64,000 nucleotides of DNA. Source: Companilactobacillus alimentarius DSM 20249 (GTDB lineage: Bacteria; Bacillota; Bacilli; Lactobacillales; Lactobacillaceae). Both the position numbers and the translations under genes were made by a program. The DNA is taken from NCBI RefSeq assembly GCF_002849895.1, contig NZ_CP018867.1, positions 1,798,001-1,862,000 of the forward strand, read 5' to 3'. The number at the start of each line of letters is the position of its first letter. The stretch's first letter is position 1. Below, piece by piece: positions 1-11,338 of this stretch. The notes under the pieces were generated by a model. The model was not told the origin of the DNA. It was given only the letters and a program-made list of their open reading frames with translations, and did not search any database.

Positions 1-615
1 TTGCTTCTTTTGAATGTCTTGCATTAAATTAACAACTTGAGCTTGGATAGAAACATCCAAAGCGGAAATTGGTTCATCAGCGATGATGAATTGAGGATCA
101 ACGGCTAGAGCACGGGCAATCCCGATACGCTGTCTTTGACCACCAGAGAACTCATAAGGGTAACGTGTCATGTGTTCTGGATTTAAGTTAACCATGTCGA
201 GTAATTCACGAATTCGTTGATCACGTTCTTGGTCGTTTTTGACTAAGTGGTGCACGTCAAGTCCTTCAGCAATGATATCCTTGACCTTCATTCTAGGATT
301 CAAAGAAGCATAGGGGTCTTGGAAGATCATTTGCATTTCACGACGGAATTCTTTCATCTTTGGACCATGACTCTTGATTTTACTGATGTCTTGACCATTG
401 AAATAGATGTGACCATCAGTAGGATTGTAGAGCCTGATGATTGAACGTCCAGTCGTACTCTTACCAGAACCGGATTCACCAACTAATCCAAAAGTTTCAC
501 CTTTATAAATATCGAAGGAGACATCATCAACGGCTTTAACCATGTTAGGTTTACCAATGTTAAAATATTGTTTTAAATTTTTTACGGATACGATTACTTG
601 TTTTTCATCTGCCAT
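1..615 (-). CDS. oppF: Oligopeptide ABC transporter ATP-binding protein OppF, 3' part cut by the window edge
   Basis: This is one of the two cytoplasmic ATPases that power oligopeptide import. The 205 visible residues contain Walker A (GESGSGKST, about residue 46), the Q-loop (MIFQDPYASLNPR), the signature FSGGQRQR and Walker B (FIIADEP), followed by the SALDVSIQAQ D-loop region typical of the OppF/DppF group. The C-terminal oligopeptide-transporter extension lies beyond the window. The ATG at 615 shares one base with the oppD stop (TAATG), so translation is probably coupled. It is the last visible gene of the oppABCDF operon, read on the minus strand. Confidence 0.95.
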   Translation of the reverse strand, partial: MADEKQVIVSVKNLKQYFNIGKPNMVKAVDDVSFDIYKGETFGLVGESGSGKSTTGRSIIRLYNPTDGHIYFNGQDISKIKSHGPKMKEFRREMQMIFQDPYASLNPRMKVKDIIAEGLDVHHLVKNDQERDQRIRELLDMVNLNPEHMTRYPYEFSGGQRQRIGIARALAVDPQFIIADEPISALDVSIQAQVVNLMQDIQKKQ

Positions 616-1661
616 TATTTCACATTGCCTCCTAACTTTTTAAATTTTTCGTAGCGGTTAAGAATACCTGCTGGTGGTGTAACTTTTGGTGCATTGGGAT
701 GTAATAGCCAAGTTGCTGCGTAATGGTGCTTGGAAACTTTGAAGAATGGTGGTTGTTGTTCTTCATCAATTTCCATAGCGTAAGCATTACGAGGAGCAAA
801 GGCATCTCCCTTGGGTGGATTCAAAAGGTTTGGTGGCGTACCAGGAATAGAATTCAAACGATCAGTTTCACTAGTGTCCAAAGTAGGCATTGAATCCAAC
901 AACCCCCAAGTATAGGGATGTTGTGGATTGTAGAAGACGTCATCGACTGAACCATATTCAACGAAACGTCCAGCATACATAACAGCCACACGATCAGCAA
1001 TACCAGCAACAACACCTAAATCATGGGTGATAAAGATGATAGAAGTACCGATTTTTTGTTGAAGTTCCCTTAATAAATCAATGATTTGAGCTTGAACGGT
1101 AACATCCAAAGCTGTAGTTGGCTCATCAGCAATTAGAATTTCAGGATAGTCAACGATAGCAATCGCGATGACGATACGTTGTCTTTGTCCACCAGAAAAT
1201 TGGTGAGGGTAATCTTTCATTCTAGCTTTAGGGTTAGGAATACCAACTAAGCGTAGAACTTCCTCAGCACGCTTTAGAGCGTCTTTTTTAGAAACGTTAT
1301 TGTGGATCAACAAAGGCTCAGCAACTTGCTTACCGATTGTCATAGTAGGGTCAAGCGAGGTCATAGGATCTTGGAAGATCATTGAGATTTTATTCCCACG
1401 GATCTTGTCCATTTCCTTGTCGCTTTTTTGTAAGAGGTCGTCTCCGTGATAGAGAACCTCCCCCTTAGAAATTGTTCCGTTCTTGGCTAATAATTGTAGT
1501 ATTGAACGAACCGTGATGGATTTACCAGAACCAGATTCACCAACGATAGCTAAGGTTTCACCGGCATTTAAATGGAAATTAACACCACGGATAGCATGAA
1601 CGACACCATTGTAGGTGTCAAAATCAACATGCAGGTCTTTTACTTCTAGAATTTTCTCCAT
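615..1661 (-). CDS. oppD: Oligopeptide ABC transporter ATP-binding protein OppD
   Basis: This 348-residue cytoplasmic ATPase pairs with OppF under the OppBC channel. Walker A is GESGSGKS (41-48), the Q-loop is in MIFQDPMTSLDP (about 94-105), the signature is FSGGQRQR (155-162) and Walker B is ILIADEPT (175-182). The C-terminal part contains the YTWGLLDSMP and IPGTPPNL stretches typical of the oligopeptide/dipeptide ATPase extension, and full family length is present. It lies 16 bases downstream of oppC and overlaps oppF by one base, so both belong to one transcript. Confidence 0.97.
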   Translation of the reverse strand: MEKILEVKDLHVDFDTYNGVVHAIRGVNFHLNAGETLAIVGESGSGKSITVRSILQLLAKNGTISKGEVLYHGDDLLQKSDKEMDKIRGNKISMIFQDPMTSLDPTMTIGKQVAEPLLIHNNVSKKDALKRAEEVLRLVGIPNPKARMKDYPHQFSGGQRQRIVIAIAIVDYPEILIADEPTTALDVTVQAQIIDLLRELQQKIGTSIIFITHDLGVVAGIADRVAVMYAGRFVEYGSVDDVFYNPQHPYTWGLLDSMPTLDTSETDRLNSIPGTPPNLLNPPKGDAFAPRNAYAMEIDEEQQPPFFKVSKHHYAATWLLHPNAPKVTPPAGILNRYEKFKKLGGNVK

Positions 1662-1677
1662 TGCGATTTCTCCTTAG

Positions 1678-2703
1678 TTAGTTTTCTGATGATTGTGGGT
1701 CAAAGGCATCACGTAAACCGTCACCAAGAAGGTTAGTGGCAATCATGATAATACTCAAGATAATAGCTGGAGCCCACATTTGATATGGTAAGAACCTAAA
1801 GGCCTTTTGTCCATCTGAGAGAAGAGTACCTAATGAAGCGTTTGGTGCCGGAATACCGATACCAATGAAACTTAGGAAGGCTTCAAAGAAGATGGCGTTG
1901 GGAATTGTAAACATTGTTTGAATAATAATTGTTGATGAAAGGTTAGGAATCAAGTGTTTAGTAGCAATCTTAGTTGAAGATTCACCAAGAGTTCTAGCTG
2001 CCAAAATATATTCTTGCTCTTTCAATTGGAAGGTTTGCGCCCGCACCAGCCGGGCCATGGTGACCCAACCAGTAATGGCAATCGCAATAACGATTGATGT
2101 CAAACCAGGTTTTAGAATGATCATCATTAAGATAACAACGATTAAGTTAGGGATAGATGAAACAATTTCAACGATACGTTGCATGAATGTATCAGTTCTG
2201 CCACCTTTCCAACCAGAAACGATACCATAAGGTACCCCGATTAGAAGATCAACTAGTGTAGCTAAAACAGCAACGACTAATGAAAGTCTAGTACCATAGA
2301 TGATTCTTGACAACAAGTCACGTCCAAGGTAATCAGTACCTAAGATGTAAAAGTCATTTTTAGAAGCACCTGCTTGTTTATAAGCATCGACCATATGTCC
2401 ACCCATGTTTTGGTAACCATTCATACCAGGGATATTGAGATTACCTAATTTAGGAGGCAAGTTGGAAAGTGTAACTTGTTGAGCGTTAGGATCGTGTGGA
2501 GCAATGATTGGGGCAAAGATAGAGATAACGACGATGATTGATAGAAGTGACAAACAAACGACAGCCACTTTATTTTTGAACAAACGACGACGAACATCCT
2601 GCATGTAGGTAAGTGAAGGTGTGCCGATCTTTTCTTGTTCTTTATTATTTTCGTCGTGAATTAATTTAAATTTTTCCTTAGGAATTTGAGGAATCTGTTC
2701 CAT
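1678..2703 (-). CDS. oppC: Oligopeptide ABC transporter permease OppC
   Basis: This is a 341-residue inner permease subunit. It has an N-terminal cytoplasmic tail, one first membrane segment (about 45-65), a long outside loop containing the FYILGTDYLGRDLLSRIIYG motif of OppC/DppC proteins, and then the binding-protein-dependent transport domain. The EAA loop (LAARTLGESSTKIATKHLIPN) contacts the ATPases. The C-terminal LGDGLRDAFDPQ is typical of the family. The start codon overlaps the oppB stop by one base (TAATG). Confidence 0.96.
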   Translation of the reverse strand: MEQIPQIPKEKFKLIHDENNKEQEKIGTPSLTYMQDVRRRLFKNKVAVVCLSLLSIIVVISIFAPIIAPHDPNAQQVTLSNLPPKLGNLNIPGMNGYQNMGGHMVDAYKQAGASKNDFYILGTDYLGRDLLSRIIYGTRLSLVVAVLATLVDLLIGVPYGIVSGWKGGRTDTFMQRIVEIVSSIPNLIVVILMMIILKPGLTSIVIAIAITGWVTMARLVRAQTFQLKEQEYILAARTLGESSTKIATKHLIPNLSSTIIIQTMFTIPNAIFFEAFLSFIGIGIPAPNASLGTLLSDGQKAFRFLPYQMWAPAIILSIIMIATNLLGDGLRDAFDPQSSEN

Positions 2704-3635
2704 TATTCTTTACCTCCATTTCCTAGTCTAATTCTTGGATCGATTAGTCCGTAAAGGATATCGACGATCAAGTAAACTATGATTAATAAGAATGAATAGA
2801 AGATTGTAAGTCCCATGATAGTTGGGTAGTCATTAGTAGTAATTGATTTAACGAATTGTTCACCGATACCAGGAATTGAGAAGATATTCTCAACAACCAT
2901 AGAACCAGTCATAACTGAAACAGCCATAGGTCCGATGATAGTAATAACAGGGATCAAGGAGTTACGCAAGGCATGCTTGGCAACGACACCCCAGTTAGTA
3001 TTACCTTTTGACTTAGCAAGTTCGATATAGTCACTACTCAAAACATCAACCATTTCAGTTCTCATGAATCTGGCAACAGTACCTAGCGGCAAGGCTGCTA
3101 GAGCAAATGTTGGAAGCACACTTGATTGGAAGTTGTCCCAAAGAGCAACTGGGTAAATCTTCCATTTGTAGGCTAGATAGAACTGTAGAAGAACAGCTAG
3201 AACGAAAGATGGAATTGATAGACCAAGAATAGAGATAAATGTTGCAAGTGTATCAACCCATGTGTTTCTACGAATAGCAGCCAAAGCACCAAGGAGGATT
3301 CCTCCAATAGTACCGACGACCATTGCTTGAGCACCAATTTGCATTGATGGAGCAATTCTTTGGCCGATTAAGGCAGTAACAGGTTCGTTGTTAAATTGGA
3401 AAGAAGTACCAAGGTTTCCTTGGAGCAATCCTCCGATATAACGAATGTATTGAACGAATACCGATTGATCCAGTCCATATTGAGCTTTAACGATCTTCAA
3501 TTGATCTGCTGACATCCGGTTCTGATTAGAGAATGGAGTACCAGGCAACATTTTCATCATGAAGAATGTTATCGTCGCAATAATGAAAAGGGTCAAGAAT
3601 AAATAAAGAATTCTTTTGAGAATATATTTAGTCAT
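2703..3635 (-). CDS. oppB: Oligopeptide ABC transporter permease OppB
   Basis: This 310-residue permease forms the translocation channel with OppC. It starts with the classic OppB pattern MTKYILKRILYLFLTLFIIATITFFMM, then the PGTPF segment, five further membrane helices and an EAA loop (ELAKSKGNTNWGVVAKHALRNSLIPV). It ends with LIDPRIRLG, typical for OppB/DppB. It lies 22 bases downstream of oppA with a purine-rich ribosome site between them, and runs directly into oppC. Confidence 0.96.
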   Translation of the reverse strand: MTKYILKRILYLFLTLFIIATITFFMMKMLPGTPFSNQNRMSADQLKIVKAQYGLDQSVFVQYIRYIGGLLQGNLGTSFQFNNEPVTALIGQRIAPSMQIGAQAMVVGTIGGILLGALAAIRRNTWVDTLATFISILGLSIPSFVLAVLLQFYLAYKWKIYPVALWDNFQSSVLPTFALAALPLGTVARFMRTEMVDVLSSDYIELAKSKGNTNWGVVAKHALRNSLIPVITIIGPMAVSVMTGSMVVENIFSIPGIGEQFVKSITTNDYPTIMGLTIFYSFLLIIVYLIVDILYGLIDPRIRLGNGGKE

Positions 3636-3657
3636 TATTTAATCTCCCTCAACATAA

Positions 3658-5292
<1,635 letters not shown>

Positions 5293-5358
5293 TGTTTAAC
5301 CTCCCTAAAATAATTTTTCTTAGAATGCCCTAATGAACATTAAAACGGATTGCCCTTA

Positions 5359-5375
5359 ATTAGAAAAATTCTAAT
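5359..5375. promoter_or_regulatory. Palindrome upstream of oppA, candidate operator
   Basis: Two 7-base arms, ATTAGAA and TTCTAAT, flank a 3-base AAA centre, 67 bases upstream of the oppA start. The position fits control of the opp operon. The sequence does not fit the CodY consensus well, and no regulator can be named. Confidence 0.35.
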
Positions 5376-5411
5376 GTTGATAAAATAATAATACATTCTG
5401 TACGAAAATGC

Positions 5412-5432
5412 AAAAAAAAATAGAGCCATCTT

Positions 5433-5447
<15 letters not shown>
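5412..5447 (-). terminator. Rho-independent terminator of hflX
   Basis: Read on the minus strand, a hairpin with arms at 5422-5431 and 5438-5447 is followed by a run of nine U residues (5412-5420). The hflX stop codon lies inside the hairpin, so the terminator overlaps the end of the gene. Confidence 0.85.
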
Positions 5448-6725
<1,278 letters not shown>

Positions 6726-6743
6726 AAATCCTCCTGGTGGCAC

Positions 6744-7045
6744 TATTTACCCCAGGGATAATAATGCCTTTTTATTATTTGTGTGAAATGATATTTGTTT
6801 TTAAGCGCATGATAGTAATACCATCCTTTCGCTAAGCTGTTTAAATAATAACATGGAAGTTCATTTCACGCTATATAATAGGTAGAAGACGAGTACTTAA
6901 TCAATATTTGAATTAGAAATGATTGTAAAATAGGATAATTATTTTTATGTGGTTGAATAAAACAATAAAATGGTTCAAAAAGTTTAGGTAAAGTGAATGC
7001 TGATTTCATAATTTGTTAAAATAATGAAAAAATTTGTAATAATAC
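6744..7045. other. Non-coding, AT-rich divergent intergenic region
   Basis: About 300 bases between the divergently transcribed hflX and the reductase gene at 7124. It should hold the hflX promoter. I see no open reading frame of note and no convincing RNA structure. The MerR-like promoter of the rightward genes begins directly after it. Confidence 0.5.
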
Positions 7046-7076
7046 TTGCCCTAAAGTGGACTTTAAGCATTACTAT
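7046..7076 (+). promoter_or_regulatory. Promoter with 19-bp spacer and central dyad, MerR-type
   Basis: A -35-like TTGCCC (7046-7051) and a -10-like TACTAT (7071-7076) are separated by 19 bases, longer than the usual 17. The spacer region holds an 8-bp dyad, CCTAAAGT-GG-ACTTTAAG (7050-7067, one mismatch). A stretched spacer carrying a centred dyad is the hallmark of promoters activated by MerR-family regulators. It lies 47 bases upstream of the reductase gene at 7124. Which MerR protein acts here is not known; the one encoded at 31.6-32.0 kb is only a candidate. Confidence 0.6.
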
Positions 7077-7123
7077 AAAAAACAAATTAAAGTAACTTAT
7101 TAATTTTAGAGGAGGGACAAAGT

Positions 7124-8428
7124 ATGTTAAAAAAACATCCATTATCGTTGTATCTAGTTTGGATAGCTATCTTAGTTCTATTGCCATTACCACTGATAAT
7201 AATTTTGAATTCAGCTTTGGTTGATTCACCAAGTCGTTTAGCAATCTATGATGCAGGTGTGATTGCCTACACTTGGTGGTTGGGAATCGTTTTTTTATCA
7301 ACGCGTCCCAGATGGCTTGATCGCTTAATCGGTTTACCAGCAATGTATTTTATCCACGGGATGGTCGGGGTCTTGGCTTTAGTGGTGGCTACGATACATG
7401 TTCAGTTATCTTTTTCGATGCATGCGATAATTCGAAATACTGGTCACATTGCTTGGTATTTGGCGATATTTGGAGTGTTATATGCTTCTTTTTTTCTATC
7501 AGGTTGGTTGGTGGATCGATTTCCAATAGCTCAGAAATTGAAGAATAAATTACAGTTCTTCTTTAAATATCAACTTTCTATTTGGATCCATCGTCTAAAT
7601 TTTGTAATGATTGGGTTGATTTGGCTACATGTTCAAGTCATTCCCCGAATTAGTAGTATTACGGCGTTTGTTGTTGTTTTTGATATTTATACAGTGGTCA
7701 GTTTAGGAACGTATGCTTGGTATAAATTTGTTTCGCCTAGTTCTGAGAAAAGAAGTGGACAGGTTTTATGCAATAGCCAGGTGAGCGATCATGTTCGTCA
7801 GTTACATATTCAATTAGGTCCTGATTCTGCGAAAGTTTTACCGGGAGATTTTTACTTTTTGAGTTTTCCTAAAGTAGCAGGTGTCTCCAAAGAATCACAT
7901 CCATTTTCTGTAACGGATATTCAAAAAAGTAAGTCTAAAAGAGAGATCACTTTCACAATTCAAACGAGTGGTGACTTTACGAAATCGTTAAGTAGGGTCA
8001 GTGAGGGAGACAGGGTTAATTTAGAAGGTCCCTTTGGTAGGTTCGATAAAATTATTAGTGGAGATTCAGATAAGACCCCTCTAGTCTTAATCGGAATGGG
8101 GACTGGATTAGCACCCTTAGTAGATATTACCAGAGCTTATTCTAAAATTCGTGCAACCCATTTAATGTGGAGTTTGCACGAAGAAGAGACGGATATATTT
8201 GATGAACAGCTAGCTTCATTGAATATTCAGGCGTCAAAGTTAAAATTTGAAAAGCACTTACATCGGTTTAAATTAGATGATTATCAAAATTTATTAACAC
8301 AAACTGAGATCAAAAGAGGCCGGTTCATAATTGTAGGACCAGCTAGAGGAGTTTTAGAAACTGAAAAAATATTGCATAGTCTGGGTGTTAGTCGCAGTCA
8401 TTTGACAGATGAACGTTTGACAATGTAA
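7124..8428 (+). CDS. Ferric-reductase-like transmembrane flavohaem protein (NADPH oxidase/FRE superfamily)
   Basis: This 434-residue protein has two halves. Residues 1 to about 200 form some six membrane helices with paired histidines (HGMVGVLALVVATIH and WIHRLNFVMIGLIWLH), the layout of a bis-haem ferric-reductase domain. From about 210 on there is an FAD-binding barrel with HPFSV (the HPFT-type flavin motif) and a nucleotide-binding domain with LIGMGTGLAPLVDI and IIVGPARG. The expected reaction is electron transfer from NAD(P)H through FAD and haem across the membrane. The AGGAGG ribosome site is 9 bases before the ATG. It probably forms an operon with the flavodoxin 19 bases downstream. 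The natural acceptor is unknown, and haem loading would depend on outside haem if the host cannot make it. Confidence 0.82.
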   Translation: MLKKHPLSLYLVWIAILVLLPLPLIIILNSALVDSPSRLAIYDAGVIAYTWWLGIVFLSTRPRWLDRLIGLPAMYFIHGMVGVLALVVATIHVQLSFSMHAIIRNTGHIAWYLAIFGVLYASFFLSGWLVDRFPIAQKLKNKLQFFFKYQLSIWIHRLNFVMIGLIWLHVQVIPRISSITAFVVVFDIYTVVSLGTYAWYKFVSPSSEKRSGQVLCNSQVSDHVRQLHIQLGPDSAKVLPGDFYFLSFPKVAGVSKESHPFSVTDIQKSKSKREITFTIQTSGDFTKSLSRVSEGDRVNLEGPFGRFDKIISGDSDKTPLVLIGMGTGLAPLVDITRAYSKIRATHLMWSLHEEETDIFDEQLASLNIQASKLKFEKHLHRFKLDDYQNLLTQTEIKRGRFIIVGPARGVLETEKILHSLGVSRSHLTDERLTM

Positions 8429-8447
8429 ATGAGAAGAGGGTTTTAAT

Positions 8448-9119
8448 ATGCGCAAGAGAATAATTGCTTTTATCAGTGCCATCGTAGTAATTTTAGTCGC
8501 AGTCGTCGGTTATAACTTATACAATAATCGCCAAACGAGAAGTAATTCTTCAACAGTTGGCAGACAGTCAAGTCAGCAGGTTACAAGAAGCAAGACCACG
8601 AAAAGCAATGGTAATGGGAAGACTTTGGTAGTCTATTTCTCTAGAAAAGAGGGAGTTTCTGGAGGTCCACTGAAAGTTGGAAACACAAAGGTTATTGCTG
8701 ATTATATTCAACAACACACTGGTGCAGATGAATACGAAATAAAAGCAGCTAAATCTTATCCAAAGGGTTATCAGGCCACAGCTGACCAAGCTCAAAAAGA
8801 ACAAGAAAATAATGCTCGACCAAAAATAAAGGGATCATTGCCAGATGTTAGTAAGTACGACACGGTCTTTGTAGGAGCTCCTGTTTGGTGGGGCGAATAT
8901 CCAATGATCGTGCGGACATTTCTTGACGCTACGGATTTGAATGGCAAAACAGTTATTCCTTTTACCACTCACATGGGTTCTGGTTTAGGGAATACACAGG
9001 AACAACTAGAAAAACAGTATCCTAAGGCCAAGGTTCGTAAGGGTCTAGGGGTTGAAGGTACTGAAGCTAAAAATTCGAAAGGCACAGTCGATAAGTGGCT
9101 CAATAAATTAGGCTATTAA
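8448..9119 (+). CDS. Membrane-anchored flavodoxin-like protein
   Basis: The 223 residues start with a positive RKR and one hydrophobic helix (about 5-24), then a Ser/Thr/Asn-rich linker (about 26-60), then a flavodoxin-like domain with LVVYFSRKEGVSGG (phosphate loop), VGAPVWWGEYP and FTTHMGSGLGNT. The charge pattern places the flavodoxin domain outside the cytoplasm, which is unusual for this fold. It lies 19 bases after the transmembrane reductase and shares its promoter, so it may receive electrons from it; that link is inference. An uncleaved anchor versus a cleaved signal cannot be decided here. Confidence 0.8.
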   Translation: MRKRIIAFISAIVVILVAVVGYNLYNNRQTRSNSSTVGRQSSQQVTRSKTTKSNGNGKTLVVYFSRKEGVSGGPLKVGNTKVIADYIQQHTGADEYEIKAAKSYPKGYQATADQAQKEQENNARPKIKGSLPDVSKYDTVFVGAPVWWGEYPMIVRTFLDATDLNGKTVIPFTTHMGSGLGNTQEQLEKQYPKAKVRKGLGVEGTEAKNSKGTVDKWLNKLGY

Positions 9120-9126
9120 TTTTATC

Positions 9127-9191
9127 AAAAAAGCCGATATGGTAGTGAGACAGAAGATATTCTGTTCAAAACTAAACCATATCGGTTTTTT
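9127..9191. terminator. Bidirectional terminator
   Basis: A long hairpin with arms at 9127-9143 and 9175-9191, A-rich on the left and six T on the right, closes the reductase/flavodoxin operon. It can also serve the leftward small gene at 9204-9404. Confidence 0.8.
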
Positions 9192-9203
9192 ATGTATATA
9201 GAA

Positions 9204-9404
9204 TTATAAATGTAAATCTGATTTTTTCTTGGCTTTTGGTTTATGGAATAGGCTTAGAAGAAAGAAAACAATCGCTGAAATAATAAAAATGGCGTCTATT
9301 AAGGCCCAAGTTGATTTGATTGAGTGATCGATAAAAATGAATCCTACGACTAAAAGGATTACCCCATACCAAAAATTCATAGTTTTATAAAATTGTTTGT
9401 TCAT
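9204..9404 (-). CDS. Small two-helix membrane protein, hypothetical
   Basis: The 66-residue protein has two membrane helices (about 12-28 and 35-52) and a Lys-rich tail (KPKAKKKSD). GGAG lies 7 bases before the ATG. Its pattern NKQFYKTMNFWYGV is shared with the 62-residue protein at 10784-10972 (NNKFYKNKCFWLGV), so the two are paralogues. Function is not recognised. Confidence 0.65.
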   Translation of the reverse strand: MNKQFYKTMNFWYGVILLVVGFIFIDHSIKSTWALIDAIFIISAIVFFLLSLFHKPKAKKKSDLHL

Positions 9405-9521
9405 TAATTATCTCCAGATGTCTAAATAAGTTATACTAGAGATTATACACCATCAGATTAAGGTAAATTTTGTATCTATTTCGTTAAATAAGTTATATAA
9501 ATTGGTAGGTGAAAAGAACAA

Positions 9522-9869
9522 ATGGAACATTCTAAACAGAAATTGTTAATTTCCTTACTGGTTGAGTTCAGTAACTCGTTTTCTAAGCAGATCAATGAAT
9601 CTGCTATCAATCAGGAAATGGAACATTATATTAAGAGAACCGTCCAGGATTTTGTTGAAAGACAGTATCGAGGATCAGTTTTTAATAAAGAATTTAAGAA
9701 AATGGTCGATAAAGTTAATCATGCCAAAGATAATGAGAATCTAGTTCTTAATTATCGTTCAGATAAGTTGTGGACGGAGATTTCTGAGTTATCAAAGAAA
9801 ACAACAAGCTTTGCTAATGCTTATTCGATTATTGATCTTTTAGGCAAAAACAAAGATGCTTTCTTTTAG
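9522..9869 (+). CDS. Hypothetical protein, 115 residues
   Basis: This is a soluble, charged, mainly helical protein (start MEHSKQKLLISLLVEFSNSF) with no membrane segment, signal or motif that I recognise. A weak AGGTGAAAAG site precedes the ATG, and a good terminator follows at 9908-9944, which supports a real, separately transcribed gene. No function is proposed. Confidence 0.6.
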   Translation: MEHSKQKLLISLLVEFSNSFSKQINESAINQEMEHYIKRTVQDFVERQYRGSVFNKEFKKMVDKVNHAKDNENLVLNYRSDKLWTEISELSKKTTSFANAYSIIDLLGKNKDAFF

Positions 9870-9907
9870 GTAGTAAAGTACAACGTGATGAGCGTTTCAA
9901 TTTCAAA

Positions 9908-9944
9908 TCAAAAAGGCATCCGGTAATTGTAGGATGTCTTTTTT
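9908..9944 (+). terminator. Rho-independent terminator of the 115-residue gene
   Basis: A hairpin (GGCATCC and GGATGTC, with A and T runs on either side) ends in six T. It could act in both directions and so also close the gene at 9965-10555. Confidence 0.8.
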
Positions 9945-9964
9945 GGAGCATAGCGTTATAACGC

Positions 9965-10555
9965 CTAATAACTAAGCTTAGGACTGTGGCTATTGGACCT
10001 GTTATAAATCTTAACATTAGAATCGAGGCTGTCGAAGAGCTTATCTAACTTTTCGAGAGTCTCTTTTTTGTTATAAATTAAATCTCTAGAAAAATCTAAG
10101 TTAATCTTTTGACCGTTCTTCAAAGTGACCGCAAGACTAGCTTGATTCTGTGCCATAGCGACTGAACCAGAAAAGATTCCTAAGGCGCCATTGTAAAGTA
10201 AGGCAAATGGAGCTGACTTCACATTTTCCAAATTTCCATGAATCGTGATTGATTCGATTGAATCTTTAGAAAAGGACTTGAGTTCGATAAGCGATGGGAT
10301 GGTCATCATCAATAGACAATTATTCAAAGACATGTCTTTATAACGAATTGATTTGTCATCGACTTCCCAATAGTTAAAAAGAATAGCTGATGTGCGCCAA
10401 TAATAACCGAGAAAAACTAAAAGAAAGAACGATACCCCAAAAATAAAACCGATGCTAGGTGAAAATATATCATTAAAAGCTAAACCAAGAAATAACCCCA
10501 AAACTAAACTAATAATCAATGGGCGAAAAGATCTTTTCTTACCGAATTTCAACAT
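9965..10555 (-). CDS. Two-helix membrane protein with C-terminal PH-like domain, hypothetical
   Basis: The 196-residue protein begins MLKFGKKRSFRPL, has two membrane helices (about 12-30 and 37-56) and a cytoplasmic beta-rich domain with FNYWEVDDKSIRYKD and a VTLKNGQKINLDFSRDLIY strand-helix end. It is a clear paralogue of the 196-residue protein at 11339-11929 and of the membrane part of the XRE protein at 11977-12864. I chose the ATG at 10555 because GAGGGG lies 10 bases upstream and the length then equals the paralogue; in-frame ATGs also exist at 10564 and 10573. The fold reading is inference and the function is unknown. Confidence 0.7.
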   Translation of the reverse strand: MLKFGKKRSFRPLIISLVLGLFLGLAFNDIFSPSIGFIFGVSFFLLVFLGYYWRTSAILFNYWEVDDKSIRYKDMSLNNCLLMMTIPSLIELKSFSKDSIESITIHGNLENVKSAPFALLYNGALGIFSGSVAMAQNQASLAVTLKNGQKINLDFSRDLIYNKKETLEKLDKLFDSLDSNVKIYNRSNSHSPKLSY

Positions 10556-10783
10556 AATCAACATTCCCCTCAAAAATAATTTGAAACGTCTGAATCTATA
10601 GCTAAAACTTTGGTACTAATATAATTCAAATATACACCTTTATTGTATTATGTAATACAAAATAAAAAAATATCTTTAATCTCAGTCGTTCATGATGGCT
10701 TAAGCTACGCTTGAGGCAATTTCTATCTTTTAGAATATGAAATAAGGTAAGATAAAAATAATTAAACAGAAGGGAGAGACAAA

Positions 10784-10972
10784 ATGAAATTCAATAATAA
10801 ATTTTATAAAAATAAATGTTTTTGGCTAGGAGTCGTTGGAATATCATTTGTAGTTGGTTTTCCCTTGGAAGATGTCTGTTCAGTGAAAGGGATTATGCAT
10901 TTGATAATTATTGTCATTGGAGTAATAGCGGTCATTGGTTCATTATTTAATTTTTCAAGTTATTTTTCATAG
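10784..10972 (+). CDS. Small two-helix membrane protein, hypothetical
   Basis: The 62-residue protein has two hydrophobic helices (about 13-30 and 36-56). AGGGAGAGAC precedes the ATG. The N-terminal FYKNKCFWLGV and the C-terminal VIGSLF match the protein at 9204-9404. It probably starts a small transcript with the next gene. Function is unknown. Confidence 0.65.
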   Translation: MKFNNKFYKNKCFWLGVVGISFVVGFPLEDVCSVKGIMHLIIIVIGVIAVIGSLFNFSSYFS

Positions 10973-11015
10973 GATTTTTGAAGTATGATGGAATCAATGA
11001 AAGAAGTTGAATCTT

Positions 11016-11204
11016 ATGAGTATAAAAGTTTTAGGTATTTTAGCAATTTTAATTGGAATTTGGCAAATAGCTATTGCTCAAAAGATGTATCAAGATATTA
11101 GGCGTCACGTTAAGAACCCCAAGATAAATATTTTTTTTGGAGTTACGATCTGTTTGGTTATTGGCGTTATATTCTTGATGGTTGGAGGATCGTTGTTACG
11201 ATAG
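11016..11204 (+). CDS. Small two-helix membrane protein, hypothetical
   Basis: The 62-residue protein has helices at about 4-22 and 40-58, with a basic middle loop (QDIRRHVKNPK). I take the ATG at 11016 (AAAGAAG 9 bases upstream) and not the TTG at 11007. It follows the previous small gene by 43 bases and is closed by a terminator at 11221-11262. Not recognised. Confidence 0.6.
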   Translation: MSIKVLGILAILIGIWQIAIAQKMYQDIRRHVKNPKINIFFGVTICLVIGVIFLMVGGSLLR

Positions 11205-11220
11205 TTTGTCGATAAATTAG

Positions 11221-11262
11221 GAGTGCAACTAGCTTGGTTGAGCTGATTGTGCTCTTTTTTTG
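11221..11262 (+). terminator. Rho-independent terminator
   Basis: Arms GAGTGCAA and TTGTGCTC, extended by an AGCT inner pair, are followed by seven T. It closes the two small membrane-protein genes. Confidence 0.85.
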
Positions 11263-11338
11263 TATGACAACTGATAAGTGCGTGCATTGTTACCGTTATG
11301 ATATTAATACTTAAGTTGTAAACAGAAAGAAGGAAATT

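Noticed and set aside
5359..5375. CodY box upstream of oppA
   Set aside because: The palindrome has the right base bias but fits the CodY consensus poorly, so it is listed only as an unassigned palindrome.
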